NCBI GenBank assembly: GCA_030686115.1
Contig: CP131612.1
Span: 1,674,001 to 1,738,000, forward strand
Length of the DNA stretch: 64,000 nt
Source of the DNA: Psychrobacter cibarius
Lineage (GTDB): Bacteria > Pseudomonadota > Gammaproteobacteria > Pseudomonadales > Moraxellaceae
Direction: 5' to 3'
Shown here one piece after another: positions 35,572 to 45,096 of the stretch. The notes beneath the pieces are model-generated. The model was not told where the DNA came from and did not search any database. It saw only the letters and a program-made list of their open reading frames with translations. Numbering within the stretch: position 1 is the first letter of the stretch; each line of letters begins with the position of its first letter. Position numbers and translations under genes: made by a program.

Positions 35572-37335
35572 TTATGCCGTCAGCTTACGGCGTAGCGATT
35601 CAGTCTCTGCTTCATTGACCGCCATCGTTTGTGGGTCAATAACCACTCCATACTCAGTCTTAGCCGCTGCTACTGATATGATTCTTTCTTCTACATCTTT
35701 TAATACTGCGGGTACCGACCGTGCAAACGAGCTGCCATAGCCGCCACCGCCAGGATTGGTATTACGCGCACGGTCACCTGGTTGAATTTCAGTCATTATG
35801 TTTTGCTTGTGCAGATCAGTGACGCCATCCTTATGGATAATCTCTAAGCGCCCTAACTTAAGCTCAGGTGATATTTGTTCTGCACCTGCAGCGCCCATTG
35901 TCGGATGCTCACGTCCTTCACCAAATGCTACGACAGTCATCTCATGACCTAATGGCTCAACTTCCCATACGGTGCCGCAACCACCACGATACTCACCAGC
36001 GCCGCCACTGTCTTCTGCCAAGCCGTACTTATGAATTAAGATAGGATACTGATACTCTAGTAGTTCAATATCACCAGAGCTTAACGCGCCGAAGCAACAT
36101 AATGGGCCACAAGCATGCCATCCATCCATCTGCTGAGTCGCGCCAGCACCAGAGATAATCGAAGCTAGAATCATAGTGACGTATTGTTCCCCTGTTTTTG
36201 GGTCAATACCTGAGATGTTGATACCTGAGGCATGACCCCAGGAAGCAATCACGCGATCTGGTGCTGCATCTTCAAAAGCCATACGCACAGCATCCGTTAA
36301 GGTTTCCATCGGTGTGGTAGTACAATTCACATGAGGGGCAGGTTCTTTGGCATTACATAGCGTGCCATGCTCACCCAGATCTACCGTAACACAGCGATAT
36401 AAACCTTCGTTGTACGGCGGGTCTACTTGGGCAAACATCATCAGCCCTAGGAGAACACCAGACATCGAGTTGCCTGCATAGGAGTTAATGAAGTAAGGTA
36501 CTTGCGGTGGACTGGTAATCTTGATATGCACATCACTGTCTTTAATCTCAATATCAGCGCTAATGGTCAAATCACCTAAACCGTGACCTGAATCTTCTAA
36601 TACCGCTTCGCCATGATACTGACCATCTGGGATAGATGAGATCAATGAGCGCATATGGGTATCAGCCATATTCTTCAGCTCTTCAATCGCTGCTCGGACG
36701 GTCTCTACGCCATACTTGTCTAATAGCGCAATCATGTTACGCTCACCGACTGCACACGCACCATACTGAGCATTGAGATCGCCTTCTTGGTTACGACGAG
36801 AGCGCATGTTGCTATGGATTAAGTTAATGACATCACGACGTCTAACGCCTTTTTCCCATATTTTGATAGGCGGAATGCGCAACCCTTCGGCGTATATTTC
36901 TTTAGCGTCTGGATTATATCCTGCCGGTACTGGACCACCGATATCAGTGACGTGACCTTTGCATACTGTCCAAAATACCAACTCACCTTTATAAAACACT
37001 GGCTTATACATACAGCAATCTAGGATATGACTGCCCATCATCACGGGATCGTTGTGATAAATAACGTCTCCTTCATGAATGTCATCACCATAATATTCGG
37101 CAACGGCTTTCATGGCTGGCATGAGTGAACCTAGATGAATAGGAATGTCTTGACCCTGCAAGATCATCTCAGGCAGATGATCAAACAAGGCATTACTATA
37201 ATCGTGAGCTAAGTTAAAGACACTAGAACGTGCGGTTTTTTCTAAGGTTGTCGTCATCTCGCGCTGCGCCGTTTCTAAGGCACCACGTACGACGGACAAG
37301 GTAATAGGATCAATTGAAGTGTGAGCGTTGCTCAT
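35572..37335 (-). CDS. Hydantoinase/oxoprolinase family protein, HyuB subunit
   Basis: Partner of HyuA, 587 residues, with a ggagg-like site. The B-subunit patterns are DPITLSVVRGALETAQREMT at the start, FDHLPEMILQGQDIPIHLGS, DVIYHNDPVMMGSHILDC, the NCTTTPMETLTDAVRMA stretch and a glycine-rich GGGGYGSSFARSV at the end. It is first in the minus-strand operon hyuB-hyuA, ending at a perfect-stem terminator. Substrate unknown. Confidence 0.88.
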   Translation of the reverse strand: MSNAHTSIDPITLSVVRGALETAQREMTTTLEKTARSSVFNLAHDYSNALFDHLPEMILQGQDIPIHLGSLMPAMKAVAEYYGDDIHEGDVIYHNDPVMMGSHILDCCMYKPVFYKGELVFWTVCKGHVTDIGGPVPAGYNPDAKEIYAEGLRIPPIKIWEKGVRRRDVINLIHSNMRSRRNQEGDLNAQYGACAVGERNMIALLDKYGVETVRAAIEELKNMADTHMRSLISSIPDGQYHGEAVLEDSGHGLGDLTISADIEIKDSDVHIKITSPPQVPYFINSYAGNSMSGVLLGLMMFAQVDPPYNEGLYRCVTVDLGEHGTLCNAKEPAPHVNCTTTPMETLTDAVRMAFEDAAPDRVIASWGHASGINISGIDPKTGEQYVTMILASIISGAGATQQMDGWHACGPLCCFGALSSGDIELLEYQYPILIHKYGLAEDSGGAGEYRGGCGTVWEVEPLGHEMTVVAFGEGREHPTMGAAGAEQISPELKLGRLEIIHKDGVTDLHKQNIMTEIQPGDRARNTNPGGGGYGSSFARSVPAVLKDVEERIISVAAAKTEYGVVIDPQTMAVNEAETESLRRKLTA

Positions 37336-37753
37336 GTGAGACTCCCTGTCTAGAAATTTATATCAGAAGATATGAGTGGCTCTGTAAAATATAACGCCCA
37401 ATGTGGCCGTCAATACTTAACAATTACACTCATTCTTTATATGGCTGTCATCCATCCTAATGACGAAGCTTTTTTACTATAGCGAGGTTTTTGGCAAATT
37501 AATTGGCTGACAGTGCAGAGTTTTTGACTGTGAGTGCACACCTGTATAAATAAGGTTTGTGATTTCAGCTTTTGGAGAGAATGTTAACAATAAAGAGCGT
37601 TTGCAATAAAAAAGACAATGCATCGATTATGATGCACTGCCCTATGAATTTACGTCTTTGACTATGTATTAGTTTAGTTTTGAGTTTACAGCCACACTTA
37701 AGCGTATTAAATGTCTGACATCAAGAAAAAATGCCGTCGTCAATAAGACAGTC
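37336..37753. other. Intergenic region before hyuB
   Basis: Promoter region of hyuB and 3' flank of the peroxiredoxin-like gene. A small palindrome tgcatc-6 nt-gatgca (37619-37636) is the only structure noted. No coding sequence is supported. Confidence 0.4.
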
Positions 37754-38302
37754 TTAAGCATAATCGTGTGTACCACGAATAGGATAGTTGTTTTCTGGAT
37801 TTCTGATAAAGGCCAGACCATTTACCAAGGCTTCCAGCTCAGGTCTAGTAAAAGGAGCGTTGGAGAGATCTACAATCTGAATCTCCCCTTCTGTATTGAT
37901 AACAAACAAGCCGGGCTCTGCAAATGGATGATCGGTTTCTTTCTCTGAACGTGGGTCAGAGATATAAAGACCTAGCATTTTCATTTGTTCAACGGTCAGA
38001 TCATAGGCGATAGGAAAGCTCACATTTATTTTTTCCAAATGACTTGCTACCTGCTCGTTGCTGTCACCTGAAACAGCGATGACGTCGACACCCGTTTCAT
38101 TAAATGCCGATTTTAATGTTTCTAACTGATTGAGGTATTTGGTGCAAATGGGACAGTGTTGACCTCGGTAAACAACCACCATTTTCCAGTCATGACCATT
38201 TTCGGGCTTGCCCAATAGCATCATGCCACCATTATAAGCTGGTACTTCGATAGTAGGAAATGTTGCACCAGCAATGATTTTTGGGTTGTAGTTTGCTTGC
38301 AT
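37754..38302 (-). CDS. Peroxiredoxin-like thioredoxin-fold protein
   Basis: AhpC/TSA-fold protein of 182 residues with an aagga site. The active-site region reads VVYRGQHCPICTKYL, with Cys50 and Cys53 in a CxxC arrangement, which is not the Thr-x-x-Cys arrangement of typical 2-Cys peroxiredoxins. Downstream features VIAVSGDSNEQVASH and DHPFAEPGLFVIN fit the peroxiredoxin-like family annotated as redoxin. It probably reduces peroxides or disulfides in the cytoplasm. No signal peptide is present. Confidence 0.85.
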   Translation of the reverse strand: MQANYNPKIIAGATFPTIEVPAYNGGMMLLGKPENGHDWKMVVVYRGQHCPICTKYLNQLETLKSAFNETGVDVIAVSGDSNEQVASHLEKINVSFPIAYDLTVEQMKMLGLYISDPRSEKETDHPFAEPGLFVINTEGEIQIVDLSNAPFTRPELEALVNGLAFIRNPENNYPIRGTHDYA

Positions 38303-38388
38303 TGTTTTATCCTTATAGTTTTGGGTTAAAAATATTTAATATCAAATTTGAGTGTTTGCTCAATTTCGTATGTATTGATACTACAAGT

Positions 38389-38416
38389 AAAAAGCCGACG
38401 GTGAAGTCGGCTTTTT
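38389..38416 (-). terminator. Terminator after the DUF819 gene
   Basis: An 11-bp perfect stem (aaaaagccgac / gtcggcttttt) with a 6-nt loop, downstream of the minus-strand DUF819 gene and upstream of the peroxiredoxin-like gene. Confidence 0.75.
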
Positions 38417-38601
38417 GTTATTAAATTGGTGTAAATTGAAAGTTTTTATCTCTGTAGAGATATGATGGGTCAACATAGTTGTTTATCAACTAATACTAAC
38501 CAGTCCGACTCATATGAATATGCTGGCAATTAACAGCGCAGACTAGTTAGCGTTATTACAGAAGCGTTTGGCGTTACCAATGCTGAGCATTATATTCGCG
38601 C

Positions 38602-39846
38602 TCACCCTACTACCAAGCGCATCAATTGGGTACTAATATAGCCACCGAAAGTGCCTACCGCATAGCCCAGAATGCCCAAAAACACCCCAACTGGCGCGAG
38701 TGATGGGTGAAACGCCGTTGCGACAATGGGGGCCGATGATGCACCGCCAGTATTGGCATTGGAGCCGACTGCCAAAAAGAAAAACGGCGCACGAATTATC
38801 CTAGCCACAGCAAAGATAATGACAACGTGAATGCTCATCCATAATAAACCAATAAGGAGCAGTCGCCATTGCGAAACGATACCCGCAAGATTGATTTGCA
38901 TACCAATAGCAGCAATCAAGATGAAGATAAAGACAGTACCTATTTTGGAAGCGCCAACATGATCGAGTCTGCGTACTTTAGTGAAAGAAAAAATCACACC
39001 GATTAACGTGATAATCACCACCATCCAAAAGAACGAGCTGGCAAAGCTATATTGTACTGCCCAGCTATAGGGCGCAAAAAACCCTGCAATTTGACCACCA
39101 ATAAAGTGTGCGACACCCACCATAGCAAAGCATAAGCCAAACATCACCATCAAGTCATTTAAAGTGGCTGGACGAGCATTGTCACGCTCATAATTCTCAA
39201 CCGCCTTAATCACTTTATCAATACTACTGGTGTCTGCCCTCAATAGCCGATCTATCTTATCGCTATGCTTCGCCAATACCAAGATAGCCAATAACCATAA
39301 TGAAGCATTGGTGGTATCGACCAAAATCATCATCCCAAATAAATCATCACTGACGCCAAATAGCTCCTTCATCGCTGCTTGATTTGCCGCACCGCCGATC
39401 CAACTACCCGCCACCGCCGAAAACCCACGCCATAGCGTGTCATCGGTAAACATCTCAGGCGATACCCATTTAGCGACACCTAAGCTAATTGGTCCACTAA
39501 TAATAATCGCGATACTAGCAGCAAAAAACATGGCGATGGCTTTCCAGCCTAGCCCCAATATCTTCGGTACATCCATCGACAAGGTCATTAACAGCAAACT
39601 TGCTGGCAACAGATACGTGGCGGTAAAGCCATAAATCTGTGAGCCAATACCGTCAGCAAAAACACCTAAACTATTAAGCGTCGCAGGTATAAAGCAGCAC
39701 AGCACGATACCCGGCAATACCGCATAAAAGCGCTGCCAGAATTTACCGGGTAATCCTTGGGTATAAAAAACCAAACCGATAATGGCCATAATGATGCCAA
39801 AGGCCAATGGCAGGCTATCAATGGTTAAATGAGAAATATCGGGCAT
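38602..39846 (-). CDS. DUF819-family inner-membrane protein (YjcL-like)
   Basis: Multi-spanning membrane protein of 414 residues, starting at the ATG at 39846 with a ggag site, in preference to the longer frame. About ten hydrophobic segments are seen, and the family block AVAGSWIGGAANQAAMKELF is clear, followed by a soluble loop with DTTNASLWLLAIL and the second half GSNANTGGASSAPIVATAFH. This family (B. subtilis YjcL) has no proven function; the duplicated Gly/Asn-rich loops suggest a transporter. The gene stands alone between terminators. Confidence 0.85.
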   Translation of the reverse strand: MPDISHLTIDSLPLAFGIIMAIIGLVFYTQGLPGKFWQRFYAVLPGIVLCCFIPATLNSLGVFADGIGSQIYGFTATYLLPASLLLMTLSMDVPKILGLGWKAIAMFFAASIAIIISGPISLGVAKWVSPEMFTDDTLWRGFSAVAGSWIGGAANQAAMKELFGVSDDLFGMMILVDTTNASLWLLAILVLAKHSDKIDRLLRADTSSIDKVIKAVENYERDNARPATLNDLMVMFGLCFAMVGVAHFIGGQIAGFFAPYSWAVQYSFASSFFWMVVIITLIGVIFSFTKVRRLDHVGASKIGTVFIFILIAAIGMQINLAGIVSQWRLLLIGLLWMSIHVVIIFAVARIIRAPFFFLAVGSNANTGGASSAPIVATAFHPSLAPVGVFLGILGYAVGTFGGYISTQLMRLVVG

Positions 39847-39932
39847 CAAATAGCTCCGCAGCACACGATGAATAAAAGCTTGTTAGTATAGACAAGGCGA
39901 AAAAAACGCGCAAGCAGCGATCGAATAAACAC

Positions 39933-39966
39933 AAAAAAGCCAGATAACGAGTATCTGGCTTTTTTA
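39933..39966 (-). terminator. Terminator of the RhlE-type helicase gene
   Basis: A strong hairpin (aaaaaagccagata / tatctggctttttt) lies 57 bp past the helicase stop codon on the minus strand. Confidence 0.8.
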
Positions 39967-40022
39967 GTGCTATCTTTAGGCGATCAAGTAATTAATAATT
40001 TTAATCACCAAATATAACAGTA

Positions 40023-41690
40023 TTACGAGTTGTTACCACGGTTGCCGCCGTTTGGACGACCTTGACCACGGCTGTCAGAACGACCTGCTGGGCGACCTTG
40101 GCTGCCACTTGGACGACCACGACCTGTTGCAGCACGCTCACCACGTGGAACGCCAGTGCTATCGCCGCGGCTAGGAGCACCAGTGCGCTTGCCTTGATAC
40201 GGCTTGCCACCTGAACGCTCATTTGACTTGCCTGACGTGTCACGTGGCTTACCTTGATAACCGCTGTCATTGCTAGCGCGTTGACCAGTTGAAGCGCTGT
40301 CGCTTGAACGACCGCGAGCATTAGCAGGATTACCTTGATAACCACCGCTCGAGCGACCACGGCCTTGACCATTACCACCGCCGCCGTTTGAACGACCACG
40401 ACCGCGACCACGACCATTACCTTTATTTTCGCTAGGTACATAAGTCTTCTTAGGCTCCATGCCTTCGATGATACATACTTCCATTTTGCGATCTAAATAA
40501 CGGTTGATAGCGTTTAGCTGTGGACGATCATCCATGCTACACAAGCTGATAGCGATACCAGTACGACCAGCACGACCACAACGACCGATACGATGGACGT
40601 AATCTTCAGTTTGGCGTGGAAGATCATAGTTAATAACGTGCGAGATAGCTGGGATATCTAGACCACGAGCAGCAACGTCAGTCGCTACTAAGATTTTAAC
40701 TTTACCATTACGCAAGTCTTGAACGATACGGTTACGCTTGCTTTGTGGCAAATCACCATGTAGGAAGCTGGCTTTATGACCCGCTTCTTGTAGCTGTTTG
40801 GCCAGTTTTTCAGTGCTACGTTTAGTAGCAGCAAAGATAATGATCTGTTCCATATCTTGCTGGCAAACGATTTTGTCAAGCAAACGGTTTTTATGATCAA
40901 AATCATCACAGTAGTACACTTTTTCTTCGATGTGTGCAGATTCTACTTTGATTGATACACGCTCAGGGTTCTTAGTGAAGCTGGCAGCGATTTTACCTAC
41001 TGGGCCATCCCAAGTTGCAGAACACATGATCGTTTGACGATCAATTGGTGCGGCACGAAGGATGTCACTGATGTCATCAGCAAAACCCATGTCTAACATA
41101 CGGTCAGCTTCATCAAGTACCAAAATTTCTAGGCTTGATAAGTCAACACGACCAGCATTGATATGGTCAAGTAGACGACCTGGGGTCGCAACGATAACTT
41201 GAACGCCTTTTTTCAACGCAGTGATCTGACCATTGTATGGTGCGCCGCCAACTAAAGGCACGCAGAATAGACCACGCATATCTTTAGAATAAGTACGTAC
41301 GCTATCATGTACTTGCTGAGCAAGTTCACGCGTTGGCGTTAAGATAAGGGCTTTAGTTAATTTATCAAAGCTAGTGGCACGGCTTAAACGGTCAAGTACA
41401 GGGATAACGAATGCCGCAGTTTTACCACTACCGGTTTGCGCAGACAATAATAAGTCGCGACCGGCTAGTGCAAAAGGAATGGCTTGTGCTTGAATAGGTG
41501 TTGGATTGGTATAACCACTGCGATCAAGCGCGGTCAAAATCGGCTTGGCAATGTCTAGTTCAGCAAAGGTAATTTGATCTTCATCAGTCGCGTCAGTAGT
41601 AGCCGCTTGATTATTAGTATCAGTATTTGGAGTGTCAGTGTTTTCGATGATGCCGTTTTCAGCGGCGATTGCAGATAAAATATCAGTCAT
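40023..41690 (-). CDS. rhlE: DEAD-box RNA helicase, RhlE type
   Basis: ATP-dependent RNA helicase of 555 residues with an aagga site. The Q motif region (FAELDIAKPILTALDRSGYT), Walker A AQTGSGKT (84-91), DEAD (193-196), SAT (224-226) and the final HRIGRCGRAGR are all present. A ~130-residue tail rich in Arg, Gly, Ser and Gln (RGRGRGRSNGGGG, SSGGYQGNP and similar) is typical of RNA-binding RhlE/CsdA-like tails. It helps ribosome assembly and RNA turnover, notably in cold. The 5' region of 583 bp before the next gene leaves room for a long leader, as in cold-shock helicases, but no element was identified. Confidence 0.93.
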   Translation of the reverse strand: MTDILSAIAAENGIIENTDTPNTDTNNQAATTDATDEDQITFAELDIAKPILTALDRSGYTNPTPIQAQAIPFALAGRDLLLSAQTGSGKTAAFVIPVLDRLSRATSFDKLTKALILTPTRELAQQVHDSVRTYSKDMRGLFCVPLVGGAPYNGQITALKKGVQVIVATPGRLLDHINAGRVDLSSLEILVLDEADRMLDMGFADDISDILRAAPIDRQTIMCSATWDGPVGKIAASFTKNPERVSIKVESAHIEEKVYYCDDFDHKNRLLDKIVCQQDMEQIIIFAATKRSTEKLAKQLQEAGHKASFLHGDLPQSKRNRIVQDLRNGKVKILVATDVAARGLDIPAISHVINYDLPRQTEDYVHRIGRCGRAGRTGIAISLCSMDDRPQLNAINRYLDRKMEVCIIEGMEPKKTYVPSENKGNGRGRGRGRSNGGGGNGQGRGRSSGGYQGNPANARGRSSDSASTGQRASNDSGYQGKPRDTSGKSNERSGGKPYQGKRTGAPSRGDSTGVPRGERAATGRGRPSGSQGRPAGRSDSRGQGRPNGGNRGNNS

Positions 41691-42273
41691 GAGAATCCTT
41701 GGTAAGTATAAGTTGCTGTAAATTCAGCAAGCTTGATGCATACCACTGATAACCGTTCACCACGCTGCCTTTATTAAAGAATTACCGGACCACATGTAAG
41801 TGTCGATAATCAGAAGCCAAGTCAATAAAGCTTAGAGCCTCTACAATAAATGCGTTCGTGCTGTCTGACGTATTTTGGTGGTAGTGCCGAGTGTCTCATC
41901 CTTGTTTGATATAAGCGTATTATTAATGCTTTGTCCAAAGCAAATAATCGCGAATAACAACCAATTTAAACCATATTTATGGTTCGGTAGATAAGATATG
42001 AGTCAAAAATAACTGCTATTTTCATTATAGGTTATTCAAGTACACAAAATCATCGGCAACAATTACTTATGGTCATCCTAGACCCAAAATCGCAGGCGAT
42101 GTTATCAATCTCATAATTCACGAAAGCCTAAGCTAACGTGGCGACGCAGTATAGCACAATAAAATATTATATGTAGCTATTTATTAAATTTCTCAGTAAA
42201 TAAAGAAAATATACTTATAAATGTGCTTGTTCAATATGCTGAGTAATAAGACAATCAGCAGTATTATTGGCGG
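41691..42273. other. Long intergenic region upstream of the helicase gene
   Basis: 583 bp, AT-rich, without a supported gene. A run near 42190-42240 lies directly past the DUF1176 gene. A long helicase leader transcript is possible. I see no known riboswitch or repeat. Confidence 0.35.
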
Positions 42274-43356
42274 CTATCGCACCATTTTAACTTCGGTGAC
42301 ATACGTCGGCAGCTGCCACGCACCGCCCGCTTCAATCATACGGCAAAGCCCTGTGGTACTTTCATGGCTTTTTTCAAATGCCTTACCTATCCATACCCAA
42401 TCAGTCTTGGTTAAACAATCACCGATGCCGCGACCTTTTTGTACGGAAGTGATTTTACCCTTATCATAGCCAGTGGCGTTGGTGGTTACCAATGTCGGTT
42501 TATAAGGTCTACTGTCATTGATGACCCAGATGCCTGCACCAGTATTATAAGCACCTGTCCAGCAATCATGTTGTGCCAACAGCTGTGAGCCATTCAGTCG
42601 GCTCACACGCCATGGTGATTTGTCTGATAGATTGGGACAGTCACTATCCGCATCTTTCATCGTACTTTTCATCAGCGCCGCTAGCTGCGACGATTTCATC
42701 ACAAACTTTCTATTGTTACTAGCGACGGCTTTCGGATTGGGCGCCACAAAGCGAAGTTTTGGTGCTGACTTGGGTGACAATACAGTGCTATTTGATTTGG
42801 CGGCACCATCAGTATTGACAAAGGCAGATGACGTCCCTACTCGACCTTGGGCTTCATCTGCTTTGAGCATGACGGCGCTAGCCCCTTTATCAGAGAGTTG
42901 CCAGCGTGAGTTACGTAGCACTAGCTCAATTTTGCTTGACTTAGTCAGCGCCTCTAGTAGCGCTGCGACTTGTGTTGGGGTCAGATCAGCATTGCCTGCT
43001 GCAGTTGAAAACGGCTTGGTTTCGCCATAGTCTCTACCATTGATGAACAATGATATACGATGACGATTGCCAAGTTGCATCAAGGCTTTAGCTGAGCTTT
43101 CTTTAGCACCGCCCAGCTTCACTTTGCCATCCACACCAGCATTTGCGCCTGCACGGCGTATGAGCAATACCGATATAGGAAATTCGCTATTGTTTTCTGC
43201 TTGATAGCCTGCCAGCCGGCACGTACGGGTATTGTCGCAGACTACCTGCCAGTCTTGATTGGTAAATTCAACGCCATTGCTGGCCATCGTCGCTGTACTA
43301 AATAAAGCTGCGCTGATAGCAGCAAACATAGGTAATCGTATTTTATTTTTTATCAT
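42274..43356 (-). CDS. DUF1176-family periplasmic protein
   Basis: Predicted secreted protein, 360 residues from the ATG at 43356, where a signal peptide begins (IRLPMFAAISAALFSTATMA); the long upstream frame to 43545 would put 63 charged residues before it. The DUF1176 signature is present: DNTRTCRLAGY, then DGKVKLGGA, and a C-terminal half with DCWTGAYNTGAGIWVI and LCRMIEAGGAWQLP. Conserved cysteines may form disulfides. The function of the family is not established. It stands alone. Confidence 0.75.
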   Translation of the reverse strand: MIKNKIRLPMFAAISAALFSTATMASNGVEFTNQDWQVVCDNTRTCRLAGYQAENNSEFPISVLLIRRAGANAGVDGKVKLGGAKESSAKALMQLGNRHRISLFINGRDYGETKPFSTAAGNADLTPTQVAALLEALTKSSKIELVLRNSRWQLSDKGASAVMLKADEAQGRVGTSSAFVNTDGAAKSNSTVLSPKSAPKLRFVAPNPKAVASNNRKFVMKSSQLAALMKSTMKDADSDCPNLSDKSPWRVSRLNGSQLLAQHDCWTGAYNTGAGIWVINDSRPYKPTLVTTNATGYDKGKITSVQKGRGIGDCLTKTDWVWIGKAFEKSHESTTGLCRMIEAGGAWQLPTYVTEVKMVR

Positions 43357-43561
43357 CAATAAGAGTATCTTTTTTATTTTTTTAGGATGGGTGGTTAAGT
43401 TGGCTTTATATTGCAATATTGAGTATCGATTAGCATCTATCTGTTGATCGTTATGAATGGCGCTGAGTTTGGTATTGATAACTGTTAATTCGCTAGCCAT
43501 CGCCTGTCGTGAGAAGTTGATCCGTTTACGGTTATCATCCTTCATAATCGTTATCCATCAA

Positions 43562-43584
43562 TATAGTCAATCTTATTTCAATCA
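43562..43584. repeat. Degenerate half-copy of the 44.8-kb palindrome
   Basis: The 23-bp stretch tatagtcaatcttatttcaatca differs at only two bases from the left half of the palindrome at 44815-44861. It is intergenic, upstream of the DUF1176 gene, and suggests that both belong to one dispersed repeat family. Confidence 0.45.
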
Positions 43585-43835
43585 GATATGTTGTCTGATT
43601 TACTCAGTCTATTATAAGTCGCTCTATTCGCCTTGCTGGTATCCCAATGGTATTGAGCCAATTAAATAAGCAGTACAAATACCCACTTATTAAGGTGTTA
43701 TGTGCTTGAGCTACTCAAGCTATCTTAACGTACTAAGGTTTCTATCTGTTGTACTAATGTATCATTGTGTAAACAGGTAAGTATATCTCTATTTTAATAT
43801 AACCATATATGGATATAGAATAGCAAGATGTCGGA

Positions 43836-43880
43836 TAAAATCAAGGCTGATAAGCAAATAGCCTATCAGCCTTGATTTTA
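43836..43880 (-). terminator. Terminator after yghU
   Basis: A 17-bp stem (taaaatcaaggctgata / tatcagccttgatttta) with an 11-nt loop begins 25 bp beyond the yghU stop on the minus strand. Confidence 0.8.
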
Positions 43881-43904
43881 TCAATGCGTCTGTTATCGAC
43901 AGAT

Positions 43905-44759
43905 TTAGTCAATAGGCTTTAATGATAGGTCTACGGCACGCTTAACGGCTGGACGTTCAGCAATTACCTGTGCCCAACGTTTCACATGCTTGTAGTCATC
44001 AACTTGCAGGAACTCGGCAGCGTCATAAAGCTTTCCAAGCACCAATTGTCCATACCATGCCCAAATAATCATATCCGCAATATTATAATCGGCTTCGTTG
44101 TTGCCACACATATATGTGCTGTCTTTTAGATGGGTATCCAGCACATCGAGCTGGCGTTTGGTTTCCATAGTATAGCGGTTGATCGGGTACTCTAGCGGTT
44201 CAGGTGCATAAGCATAAAAATGTCCGAAGCCGCCACCTAAAAAAGGCGCACTGCCCATCTGCCACATGACCCAAGACAAACACTCTGCCCGTGCTTTGCC
44301 AAGTGACAAAGGCATAAATTGGTCAAATTTTTCTGCCAGATACATCAAGATAGCACCAGACTCAAAAAGTGCTATCGGCTCGCCAGCTATATCGGCAGAA
44401 TGATCAACCAAGGCTGGAATTTTTGAGTTAGGGTTTATGGCTACAAAGCCAGAACCAAACTGCTCTCCTTGAGAGATATCAATTTTATAGGCATCATATT
44501 CAGCACCTTTAACATCAATCTCGGCAAGCTCTTCTAACAGGATATTAACCTTGACGCCATTTGGCGTATTCAACGAGTACAACTGTAATGGCGCAGCGCC
44601 TACTGGCAGCGCTTTCTCATAGCGCGCACCCGCTGTTGGGCGATTGATACTGGCAAACTTACCACCGTTTTCTTTGTCTTGCGTCCAAACCTTTGGCGGT
44701 ACATATTTATCGTTTTGCCCATCGGTATGATTGTAAGCTTTGTTATTTTCCTGACTCAT
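43905..44759 (-). CDS. yghU: Glutathione transferase of the YghU type
   Basis: Enzyme of 284 residues with a gagga site. The long N-terminal extension (KYVPPKVWTQDKENGGKFAS) and the thioredoxin-like half (LYSLNTPNGVKVNILLEE, then FVAINPNSKIPALVDHS) match E. coli YghU and YfcG, which reduce disulfides using glutathione and lack classic conjugating activity. The helical C-terminal domain follows (MCGNNEADYNIADMIIWAWY). It probably acts in the cytoplasm on oxidised thiols or peroxides. Confidence 0.9.
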   Translation of the reverse strand: MSQENNKAYNHTDGQNDKYVPPKVWTQDKENGGKFASINRPTAGARYEKALPVGAAPLQLYSLNTPNGVKVNILLEELAEIDVKGAEYDAYKIDISQGEQFGSGFVAINPNSKIPALVDHSADIAGEPIALFESGAILMYLAEKFDQFMPLSLGKARAECLSWVMWQMGSAPFLGGGFGHFYAYAPEPLEYPINRYTMETKRQLDVLDTHLKDSTYMCGNNEADYNIADMIIWAWYGQLVLGKLYDAAEFLQVDDYKHVKRWAQVIAERPAVKRAVDLSLKPID

Positions 44760-44814
44760 AATATATCCTCAATTTATCTTTATCATGTTGTTGATGCTTC
44801 TAGTTATATCTTCG

Positions 44815-44861
44815 GCAGTATAGTCAATCTCATCTCAATCATATGAGATTGACTATACTGC
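44815..44861. repeat. Perfect 19-bp inverted repeat between yghU and the MFS gene
   Basis: The arms gcagtatagtcaatctcat and its exact complement flank a 9-nt loop (ctcaatcat) in the intergenic gap between divergent genes. The sequence is T-poor after the stem, so it is not a normal terminator. A two-mismatch half-copy at 43562 supports a repeat-family origin. It may also be an operator. Confidence 0.7.
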
Positions 44862-45096
44862 TTATCTATTGATTTAAGTCGTTAGCGAGGGTTTACTATA
44901 ACGATAACCAACCCTGACATTAAAGTCCTCTCTTGTAAGCAGTATTAATATTATTACCTCTAAACACAGAATTCTATAACCTCAACCGCCAGCCGTTACT
45001 TTGATTCCCTTTTATTATGATTGAGTCTTTCTTATACTACTCGGTTGGTATAGCGAATTAGTCGTCAATAGACTATTTTGTTAATTTTATGATGGA

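Noticed and set aside
40001..40441. Open frame with valine/alanine-rich low-complexity protein
   Set aside because: It is another reading frame of the Arg/Gly-rich tail of the RhlE-type helicase gene on the same strand and has no family likeness.
42221..42469. 82-codon plus-strand frame
   Set aside because: It overlaps the antisense side of the DUF1176 gene with no ribosome site or homologous pattern.
43357..43545. Longer start for the DUF1176 protein
   Set aside because: It would place 63 mostly charged residues before a good signal peptide.
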